Source: Eubacterium sp. (GTDB taxonomy: Bacteria > Bacillota > Clostridia > Lachnospirales > Lachnospiraceae). From it: 7,589 nt of DNA. This document shows, in pieces, positions 1 through 4,543 of the stretch. The notes beneath the pieces are model-generated. The model saw only the letters and a list, made by a program, of their open reading frames with translations. It ran no database searches and was not told the origin of the DNA. Location: contig JAFSTZ010000120.1 of assembly GCA_017445525.1 (NCBI GenBank), forward strand, positions 1 through 7,589, written 5' to 3'. Positions within the stretch are counted from its first letter, which is position 1, and the number at the start of each line of letters is the position of its first letter. The position numbers and the translations under genes are program-made.

Positions 1-1
1 G

Positions 2-1663
2 CTTTCCGATACCACCTGCCACGATCTGGGGATGGATTCTCTGCTGCCAGAAATCGCCGGAAAAGCCGATGAACAAGCTCTGATAAAGGATGTCCTGTCC
101 CATATGAGCGATGACAGGCGTGTAGCAGATTACCGCAAGGATGTATTTGGTGATATCATGAACAACATCGGATTTCGCAAAAGGATCAGGGAGGTATTTG
201 ATGAGCTTGAGCATATCCGTGAATTCGGTTCGACGCACAGCAACTTTGATGATGAGGTCACACTCTGGCATCTGTACCAGCGTCTGGATGAACTGAAGGA
301 CTATATCCGCTGTGTCGAGCAGATCCGCGAATGCTTATCCGAAGCCGACTTGCATTCCGAGGGACTTACCGGACTTATAGAGTATGTAGACACACTGTAT
401 AACGAAGCCGGATTTTCCAAAATGAAAGAAGACATCTCTGCGCTTACCGTAAAAGCGTCCGAGATCCAAAGCATCACGGTTGGCGTCAACGTAAACAACA
501 GACTTGAGGCAACCGGTCTCGGCCTGATCTCGGTCAACAGCAAACCATTTAAAAAGTCCGGTCTTCTCTCCGGCTTCTCCGACGCCATATCAGGCGGGGA
601 CAAGCTGCAGGACGAGGCAGAGTGGAGTGGAGATATGCATTTTTATCCCTCAAATAAAAATGGAAACGACCGCTTTTTTCAATCTCTGAAAAAGGGTGAC
701 GGCATCTTCCATCTGCAGAGAACGCCTTTTGTTGACAGCCGAACCAGATCCACTATCGTTAGCGGTGTGATGGATGATCGCGGAAAGAACACCTCTTATT
801 ATCTCGAAGCAGAGATGAACCGTATGATGTCAAAACTGTCCAGGGATCTTCGCGCCGTGCTGACCGCATATGCCGATGTCGCTGTCGTGAACATCTCCGG
901 GCTTATCCCCGAGTTCATCTACTATATCCGTGCGGTGGAGTTTATAGAGAAATACCGCTTAGCCGGTTACACCTTCTGTACACCGGAGGTGGCAGAGGAT
1001 GTCACAGAAGCAAAGGGGTTCTATAATATCCGTCTTGCCTTGTCCGTGGATCCGAAGGATATGGTAGAGAATGATATACGATTTGACGGATCAAGCAGGA
1101 TATATGTACTTACCGGAGCTAACCGTGGCGGAAAGACAACACTGACACAGGCTGTGGGACTGCTGTTTTTGCTGGCGCAGGGAGGCATACCCGTTCCTGC
1201 CGAGCGCTTCAGCTACGTACCTGTTGATGCGATCTACACACACTTTCCGGCAGATGAAGACAAAACGACTGACCTCGGACGACTGGGCGAGGAGTGTATT
1301 CGTTTCCGTAAAATATACGATGAAGCGACCGCTCACAGCCTGATCCTGCTCAACGAAACCTTCTCCACAACTTCATTTGAGGAGGGATATTTTATCGCCA
1401 AAGACTCCATCCGCGCCATGCTCATTAAACGTGTACGGATGATCTACAACACGCATATGCATAAGCTCGGCCAGGATATCGATGAGCTGAACACCGAAAC
1501 CGACGGACATGGTGCAGTCTCAATGGTTATGAGAACAGACGGCAGCAAGCGGTCGTTCCGTGTCGAACTCGCTCCGCCCGAGGGGCTTTCCTTTGCAAGT
1601 GATATCGCCATAAAGTACGGTGTCACTTATGATCAGATGGTGGAAAAAGCGCCTGAGCCGTAG
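2..1663 (+). CDS. MutS-like ATPase (MutS-related family), 5'-partial
   Basis: This is the C-terminal part of a MutS-superfamily ATPase, a DNA-binding dimer that couples ATP to handling of DNA structures. The frame is open to the window edge. The first ATG (position 32) has no ribosome binding site and the ten residues before it read like family sequence, so the true start lies upstream. Counting from ATG 32, residues 1-340 are largely helical lever/clamp-like sequence and residues 350-543 form the ATPase domain. Motifs seen are Walker A GANRGGKTT (362-370), Walker B LILLNE (437-442), the FSTTSFEEG segment matching the MutS ST motif (443-451), and a THMHKL helical motif (474-479). The canonical Walker B Asp is Asn here (N441). 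No N-terminal mismatch-recognition domain and no C-terminal Smr domain is visible, so classical MutS and MutS2 are unlikely; the actual role is unknown. The stop codon lies 16 nt from the convergent SDR gene, with no clear terminator between them. Confidence 0.85.
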   Translation, partial: LSDTTCHDLGMDSLLPEIAGKADEQALIKDVLSHMSDDRRVADYRKDVFGDIMNNIGFRKRIREVFDELEHIREFGSTHSNFDDEVTLWHLYQRLDELKDYIRCVEQIRECLSEADLHSEGLTGLIEYVDTLYNEAGFSKMKEDISALTVKASEIQSITVGVNVNNRLEATGLGLISVNSKPFKKSGLLSGFSDAISGGDKLQDEAEWSGDMHFYPSNKNGNDRFFQSLKKGDGIFHLQRTPFVDSRTRSTIVSGVMDDRGKNTSYYLEAEMNRMMSKLSRDLRAVLTAYADVAVVNISGLIPEFIYYIRAVEFIEKYRLAGYTFCTPEVAEDVTEAKGFYNIRLALSVDPKDMVENDIRFDGSSRIYVLTGANRGGKTTLTQAVGLLFLLAQGGIPVPAERFSYVPVDAIYTHFPADEDKTTDLGRLGEECIRFRKIYDEATAHSLILLNETFSTTSFEEGYFIAKDSIRAMLIKRVRMIYNTHMHKLGQDIDELNTETDGHGAVSMVMRTDGSKRSFRVELAPPEGLSFASDIAIKYGVTYDQMVEKAPEP

Positions 1664-1679
1664 GATAAAACATCGATTC

Positions 1680-2684
1680 TTACTTTATGCTCGTGACCTT
1701 TGCGACCACTTCGTCACACCATTTATCAAACTCTTCATCATCCTGCTGACATTCCTTATGAGAAAGAACATACTCCACAGTCCGACGGATCCCCTCCTCT
1801 GCTGAGACCTCAGCATTGAACCCGGGAACCAGCTTTTTTACTTTGGAATTGTCAAACACTACTGAGTTTGCCTTGTCACCGATGAGACTGCCGACAAAGT
1901 CATAATCAGGTCCTAGCTTTGCAAGCGTATTCGATGACACATGGCAGGACTTCAACTCCACTCCGAGAGTCTTTGCTATGTATCCGTAAATCTCATTCCA
2001 GCTCACACTCTCATCAGTAGTTATATGAAACGCCTCTCCGATAGCATCAGGATTACCTATCAATCCGACATACGCCTTTGCAAAATCTGAGTTGTGAGTG
2101 ATCGTCCACAGCGATGTACCATCTCCATGTATGATGACGGGCTTGCCTTCCCTGATACGCTTGACAACCTGCCAGCTTCCGTTCTTACCATGTACGCCCA
2201 GCGGCACGCTCCTCTCATCGTAGGTATGGCTCGGGCGGACGATAGTTACCGGAAAACCATCTTTGCGGTATCTTTCCATCAGATATTCCTCGCAGGCTTT
2301 TTTATCTCTCGAATACTGCCAGTATGGATTCTCAAGCGGTGTTTCCTCCGTGATAACATATCCCTGCATGGGCTTTCTGTAGGCAGACGCCGAGCTGATA
2401 TAGATAAATTGTTCGGTCTTGCCCGCAAACAGCCGATAATCTCTCTCGAGCTGTGACGGCACAAATCCGATAAACTCACCCACACAGTCAAACTTCATCC
2501 CTTCAAGCTTTTTGGCAACCTCCGTCTCATCATTTATATCACACCGGATGAGATGTACATTGTCCGGCAGATCCTCGTTTCTGTTCCCGCGGTTCAGCAG
2601 ATAGAGCTCTTCGCCGCGCTCCGCAAGCAATCTCGTGATAGCCATACTTATAGTCCCGGTCCCTCCGATAAACAGTATCTTCAT
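1680..2684 (-). CDS. NAD(P)-dependent epimerase/dehydratase-like SDR protein
   Basis: This is a 334-residue extended/atypical short-chain dehydrogenase-reductase, a soluble enzyme that would bind NAD(P) and act on a nucleotide sugar or similar substrate; the substrate cannot be read from the sequence. The N-terminal Rossmann fold carries GGTGTIS (residues 7-13), a GxxGxxS version of the cofactor loop, followed by LLNRGN after the second strand (29-34) and an acidic CDIND (48-52). Catalytic-type elements are SSASAY (97-102) and YxxxK (Y124 to K128), then the family VRPSHTY segment (149-155). The C-terminal half (about 180-300) is the substrate-binding part. The start is firm: AGGAGG lies 7 nt before the ATG (plus-strand 2692-2697), and a minus-strand promoter candidate lies upstream. 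The gene is monocistronic here. Resemblance to CSP41/isoflavone-reductase-like SDRs is possible, so no specific gene name is given. Confidence 0.88.
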   Translation of the reverse strand: MKILFIGGTGTISMAITRLLAERGEELYLLNRGNRNEDLPDNVHLIRCDINDETEVAKKLEGMKFDCVGEFIGFVPSQLERDYRLFAGKTEQFIYISSASAYRKPMQGYVITEETPLENPYWQYSRDKKACEEYLMERYRKDGFPVTIVRPSHTYDERSVPLGVHGKNGSWQVVKRIREGKPVIIHGDGTSLWTITHNSDFAKAYVGLIGNPDAIGEAFHITTDESVSWNEIYGYIAKTLGVELKSCHVSSNTLAKLGPDYDFVGSLIGDKANSVVFDNSKVKKLVPGFNAEVSAEEGIRRTVEYVLSHKECQQDDEEFDKWCDEVVAKVTSIK

Positions 2685-2726
2685 ACGCGCACCTCCTGAT
2701 TCTAAATATTTATAAATTCTTTCATA

Positions 2727-2755
2727 AGTGTACCACGTATCCCTTCATATGTAAA
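2727..2755 (-). promoter_or_regulatory. Candidate sigma-A promoter for the SDR gene
   Basis: Read on the minus strand, a -35 box TTTACA (plus 2750-2755; 5 of 6 matches) is separated by exactly 17 nt from TACACT (plus 2727-2732; 4 of 6). TGG directly precedes TACACT, giving an extended -10. The expected transcript start is near 2720, which leaves a leader of about 35 nt containing the AGGAGG site. Confidence 0.55.
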
Positions 2756-2767
2756 GGAAAAATGATC

Positions 2768-2789
2768 CTGCGAAAAAACGGTGTCGCAG
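2768..2789. promoter_or_regulatory. Dyad CTGCGA-N10-TCGCAG between divergent promoters
   Basis: Perfect 6-bp arms (2768-2773 and 2784-2789) flank a 10-nt spacer. The dyad sits 13 nt upstream of the minus-strand -35 box and 31 nt upstream of the plus-strand -35 box. It could be an operator or a hairpin. It lacks the U-tract of an intrinsic terminator in the plus direction, and no gene ends nearby. The function is inferred only from position. Confidence 0.3.
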
Positions 2790-2819
2790 AAAAAGTTTAT
2801 AGAAAAATGTAAAATATAC

Positions 2820-2848
2820 TTGACAAATAGTAAACTATGGTGTATGAT
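2820..2848 (+). promoter_or_regulatory. Near-consensus sigma-A promoter of the membrane protein/XRE module
   Basis: TTGACA (2820-2825, perfect) and TATGAT (2843-2848, 5 of 6) are separated by the ideal 17 nt. The spacer contains a perfect palindrome, ATAGT-AA-ACTAT (2827-2838), a good place for a repressor to block RNA polymerase. The predicted start is near 2855. The downstream genes are the five-helix membrane protein and then the XRE regulator, which may be the repressor acting here. Confidence 0.8.
2827..2838. promoter_or_regulatory. Palindromic operator candidate within the promoter spacer
   Basis: ATAGT and ACTAT are perfect inverted 5-bp arms around AA, lying between the -35 and -10 boxes. 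Ten bases of this region (AATAGTAAAC, 2826-2835) recur exactly at 3964-3973, over the -10 and start region of the metal-uptake operon. Binding by the neighbouring XRE protein is inferred from position and from the common autoregulation of such proteins. Confidence 0.45.
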
Positions 2849-2854
2849 TTGCCA

Positions 2855-3061
2855 TGTAAGGATGAAAAGCTATCCGGAAGCCGGACGTCCTTTCGATGAT
2901 AAGCATTGTTGCAGATAGGCGCGGTGACTGAGGTTATGGGTTCGACTATTGAGCTATGACGAGGCTTTCAGAACAGTGTGATCATGGTTTATCAAGAATC
3001 GCGTACTATGCTGTGAATAGTAACATTTCAAGGAGCATGGCGCTCCGGATTGGAGGAAATT
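2855..3061 (+). promoter_or_regulatory. Long structured 5' leader, possible RNA regulatory element
   Basis: About 205 nt separate the predicted transcript start from the membrane-protein ATG, and no convincing gene lies between. Several stems can be drawn by eye. The first is a bulged hairpin, AAGGATG (2858-2864) with CGTCCTT (2886-2892, one GU), enclosing TCCGG-AAG-CCGGA (2873-2885). A long-range helix pairs 2919-2925 with 2998-3004, enclosing CTGA/TCAG (2928-2931, 2968-2971) and GTTATG/TATGAC (2933-2938, 2955-2960). A further hairpin is TACTAT/ATAGTA (3004-3009, 3017-3022). Near the start codon, GGAGC (3032-3036) can pair with GCTCC (3042-3046), or CTCC (3043-3046) can instead pair with the ribosome-binding GGAG (3052-3055); these two pairings exclude each other. 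The sequence does not match a riboswitch class that I recognise. Confidence 0.45.
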
Positions 3062-3592
3062 ATGAATTCTTTTGCATCATTTGGTTTACCGGTAGGTATC
3101 ATGGTTGGTTTGGTACTTGTGGTTATCTTCTTGAAATATATAAACCGTGATAAAAAGATTAAAACAGAGTATGATGAGAGACAGAAGATAGCACGTGGAA
3201 GATCGTATATGTATGGGTTTTACGCTTTGGTTATTTCAAATGTTATCATGTTGGTTGTAGGTGCCACGAATGATGAGATCAAAAGGATCTTGGGGATGAA
3301 TGCTTTCTTTGCCCCGCTTATGATCGGTATTATAGTTCAGATATCACATGCCATCTTTAATGATTGTTATATGGGATTGAACAACAATCTGACGAGATAT
3401 ATGGTAGTGATGACATTTATCTCTATCTTCAATCTTGTATGCGGTATCGTTCCTTTGGTGAAAGATGGCTTTATCCAGAACGGTAAACTGTATATTCCAT
3501 TTATAAATCTCGAGGCAGGTGTGATGTTTATCATTATCTGTATTGAGATGGGTATCAAAAAGGCAATTGATAAGAGGGAAGACGAAGAGTAA
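3062..3592 (+). CDS. Five-helix membrane protein paired with an XRE regulator
   Basis: This is a 176-residue predicted integral membrane protein of unknown function. Hydrophobic segments lie at about residues 8-26, 50-67, 80-97, 112-133 and 147-165. After helix 1 comes a charged cytoplasmic-looking loop, NRDKKIKTEYDERQKIARGR (28-47). DERQ followed by an RG-rich stretch before the second helix recalls small Bacillota membrane proteins encoded next to short XRE regulators; this comparison is from memory. The tail is charged (KKAIDKREDEE). ATG 3062 is chosen because GGAGG (3052-3056) lies 5 nt upstream; a longer frame starting at TTG 3050 would begin before that site. The gene is probably co-transcribed with the XRE gene. 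A toxin/immunity, stress-sensing or antiporter-like role is possible, but nothing in the sequence decides between them. Confidence 0.8.
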   Translation: MNSFASFGLPVGIMVGLVLVVIFLKYINRDKKIKTEYDERQKIARGRSYMYGFYALVISNVIMLVVGATNDEIKRILGMNAFFAPLMIGIIVQISHAIFNDCYMGLNNNLTRYMVVMTFISIFNLVCGIVPLVKDGFIQNGKLYIPFINLEAGVMFIIICIEMGIKKAIDKREDEE

Positions 3593-3624
3593 ATAGGTGT
3601 TGTAATGATTTCAAGTTATTTAAT

Positions 3625-3744
3625 ATGGCAACAGTAGTGTCTCGGCATGTGAAAACTATGCAGTGGATGAAAAATTGGCAAGAAACTAAGCCAATCATGA
3701 AAACTGCTACAGCACATGCCGGAAAGGATAAGGTAAGTATATGA
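3625..3744 (+). CDS. Candidate 39-residue ORF overlapping the XRE start
   Basis: An uninterrupted small frame runs from ATG 3625 through the gap between the membrane-protein and XRE genes. Its TGA (3742-3744) overlaps the XRE ATG (3741-3743) as ATGA, the arrangement typical of translational coupling. The peptide begins MATVVSRHVK, is basic, carries two Trp and four Met, and has no signal peptide. No good ribosome binding site precedes it. The same DNA can form a long nested hairpin, so the frame may be incidental. It is reported as a candidate leader peptide only. Confidence 0.2.
   Translation: MATVVSRHVKTMQWMKNWQETKPIMKTATAHAGKDKVSI
3643..3721 (+). repeat. Long nested inverted repeat / hairpin between membrane and XRE genes
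   Basis: Three pairs of perfect arms nest about a common centre: CGGCATGTG/CACATGCCG (3643-3651, 3713-3721), GCAGT/ACTGC (3660-3664, 3703-3707) and ATTGGC/GCCAAT (3674-3679, 3690-3695). They close on a 10-nt loop, AAGAAACTAA. Internal loops of 8x5 and 9x7 nt separate the stems, and ATG/CAT (3667-3669, 3696-3698) may add pairs. No U-tract follows, so it is not a standard terminator. It could be an RNA processing or stability element setting the ratio of the two proteins, or the remnant of a small palindromic mobile repeat. Confidence 0.6.
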
Positions 3745-3941
3745 AGAATCTGAGATTGAAGGCCGCGAGGGCCGGTAAGGATCTTTCCCCAGAGCAGCTT
3801 GCCGCCTGGTGTAATGTTTCGAGACAGACGATAAGTTCGATAGAAAAAGGCGACTACAATCCAACTATCAATCTGTGTATCGCTATATGTAAGGTTCTGG
3901 GAAAGACTCTTGATGAGCTGTTTTGGGAAGATGATTCTTGA
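3741..3941 (+). CDS. Small XRE-family helix-turn-helix regulator
   Basis: This is a 66-residue cytoplasmic DNA-binding protein made almost entirely of one Cro/C1-type helix-turn-helix domain. The core runs LSPEQLAAWCNVSRQTISSI (residues 15-34): helix 2 is about 17-24 and recognition helix 3 about 28-36, followed by EKGDYNPTI, characteristic of this short subgroup (YozG-like in size). The C-terminal half (43-63) adds the packing helices ending LDELFW. There is no ligand or dimerisation domain. The start has AAGG (3730-3733) 7 nt upstream. The gene follows the membrane-protein gene by 148 bp and probably shares its promoter. Its stop codon overlaps the -35 box of the metal-uptake operon, so its product is well placed to repress its own promoter and perhaps the next one, through the shared AATAGTAAAC sequence (inference). 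Confidence 0.88.
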   Translation: MKNLRLKAARAGKDLSPEQLAAWCNVSRQTISSIEKGDYNPTINLCIAICKVLGKTLDELFWEDDS

Positions 3942-3966
3942 CAAAACAAACACACTCTGATAGAAT
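3938..3966 (+). promoter_or_regulatory. Near-consensus sigma-A promoter of the metal-uptake operon
   Basis: TTGACA (3938-3943, perfect) and TAGAAT (3961-3966, 5 of 6) are spaced by exactly 17 nt. The -35 box overlaps the XRE stop codon (TGA 3939-3941). AATAGTAAAC (3964-3973), identical to the sequence in the other strong promoter of the window, covers the end of the -10 box and the region up to the predicted start near 3973. This suggests operator control at the start site. Confidence 0.8.
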
Positions 3967-3978
3967 AGTAAACCGCAT

Positions 3979-4011
3979 CAAGGAAACACTGATCTGATCA
4001 GCGTTTCCTTG
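3979..4011 (+). promoter_or_regulatory. 5'-end hairpin of the metal-operon transcript
   Basis: CAAGGAAAC (3979-3987) pairs perfectly with GTTTCCTTG (4003-4011). After one A/C mismatch, CTGA pairs with TCAG around the loop TCTGA. The 13-bp hairpin begins only about 6 nt after the predicted transcript start. It is not followed by a U-run, so it does not look like an intrinsic terminator. An mRNA-stabilising or regulatory role is inferred. Confidence 0.5.
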
Positions 4012-4145
4012 GTTGTGCACAGGTTTGCGAGATGAGTTTAGCTGCTATGCAGTTTGTGCACGATGGGTACTTGCAGTATAGCCGCATGCGGGCGGCACGC
4101 ATGAGTAGTAGAAACAAGTTTCTGGTGATTGGAAGGAAAATGATC
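4012..4145 (+). promoter_or_regulatory. Untranslated leader of the metal operon with short repeats
   Basis: The rest of the leader contains an 8-nt direct repeat TTGTGCAC (4013-4020 and 4054-4061, each including the GTGCAC palindrome). It also holds a GC-rich inverted repeat, CATGCG/CGCATG (4085-4090, 4098-4103), and a dyad AGAAAC-AA-GTTTCT (4110-4123) just before the ribosome binding site GGAAGG (4131-4136). The frame of the downstream gene stays open back to an ATG at 4032, so part of this leader might be translated, but that ATG has only a weak ribosome binding site. Confidence 0.35.
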
Positions 4146-4463
4146 ATGGCGCATAGCTTTTTAAAATCAAATATGCGTAAGATTTCACTTCTTACCTGTG
4201 TGATTCTTGTCACGATAACGCTTTTTTCGCATTTCTATCTTGCGATGGAAGCGGGACATGATTGCGGCGGCGAAGAGGACTGTCCGATCTGTGCCTGCAT
4301 GACTATATGTGAGGGAGTTCTTCATCAGGTTGGAGGAGCGGCTCCGTTGGTGGCTGCGATCATTTTATTTATCGGTTTTATTCTTCTTGATATGCCTATC
4401 ATCAGGACGTCTTCTGTTATTGATAGTTCTTTGGTTGCAAAAAAGGTTCGTCTTGATATCTGA
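4146..4463 (+). CDS. Small Cys-rich two-helix membrane protein, metal-operon accessory
   Basis: This is a 105-residue protein of unknown function, first in the metal-uptake operon. Helix 1 spans about residues 13-34 and helix 2 about 63-84. Between them lies a probably extracellular loop, HDCGGEEDCPICACMTIC (38-55), with five cysteines, a CPxC pair and one His, suited to binding zinc or another soft metal or to disulfide chemistry. The tail is cytoplasmic-looking (KKVRLDI). I recall similar HDC-x(4-5)-CPIC proteins beside zinc transporters in Clostridia, but no name is certain. ATG 4146 is preferred because GGAAGG (4131-4136) lies 9 nt upstream; ATG 4140 is only 3 nt from it, and ATG 4032 would add 38 residues with poor support. 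A role as metal chaperone or sensor for the transporter is inferred from context. Confidence 0.72.
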   Translation: MAHSFLKSNMRKISLLTCVILVTITLFSHFYLAMEAGHDCGGEEDCPICACMTICEGVLHQVGGAAPLVAAIILFIGFILLDMPIIRTSSVIDSSLVAKKVRLDI

Positions 4464-4482
4464 ATACTCCAAAGTATATATA
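4453..4482 (+). promoter_or_regulatory. Weak internal promoter candidate before the binding-protein gene
   Basis: TTGATA (4453-4458; 5 of 6 matches to the -35 box) is followed by an alternating TATATATAT tract. TATATA at 4475-4480 or 4477-4482 gives spacers of 16 or 18 nt and 4 of 6 matches. It overlaps the end of the Cys-rich gene. AT-rich sequence of this kind arises easily by chance, so this is a weak call. Confidence 0.3.
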
Positions 4483-4490
4483 TTTACGTG

Positions 4491-4513
4491 AAAGGGTGAT
4501 ACCCTTTTGTTTT
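4491..4513 (+). terminator. Attenuator-like hairpin before the binding-protein gene
   Basis: AAAGGGT (4491-4497) pairs perfectly with ACCCTTT (4501-4507) around a 3-nt loop, and TTTTGTTTT (4505-4513) overlaps and follows the stem. This is the form of a weak intrinsic terminator. It lies within the operon, 31 nt before the ATG of the binding protein, so it probably allows partial read-through and sets the ratio of the first gene to the transporter genes. Confidence 0.5.
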
Positions 4514-4543
4514 GGTACATTTTTTGCTTTGGAGGATAGAAAG

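Noticed and set aside
1664..1679. Shared terminator between the convergent MutS-like and SDR genes
   Set aside because: The 16-nt gap has no inverted repeat or U-tract; termination must occur inside the opposing gene or by other means.
2934..2960. GGGTTCGACT, reminiscent of the tmRNA or tRNA T-arm
   Set aside because: No acceptor stem, CCA end or tag-coding region is present around it, so it is a chance match.
2956..3150. 64-residue plus-strand frame MTRLSEQ... overlapping the membrane-protein gene
   Set aside because: It lies in the structured leader, overlaps the well-supported gene in another frame, and has no ribosome binding site or family-like sequence.
3555..3953. 132-residue minus-strand frame opposite the XRE gene, and a second of 82 residues at 3616-3864
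   Set aside because: Both run antisense over the clear XRE coding region and the palindrome, with no ribosome site and no recognisable domain.
3938..3973. Zur or AdcR box at the metal-operon promoter
   Set aside because: The sequence does not match the Bacillus Zur (TCGTAAT-N-ATTACGA) or AdcR (TTAAC-NN-GTTAA) consensus as I know them.
3979..4011. Possible terminator for the membrane/XRE transcript
   Set aside because: The hairpin is strong, but neither strand has a U-run after it, and it follows a near-consensus promoter immediately.
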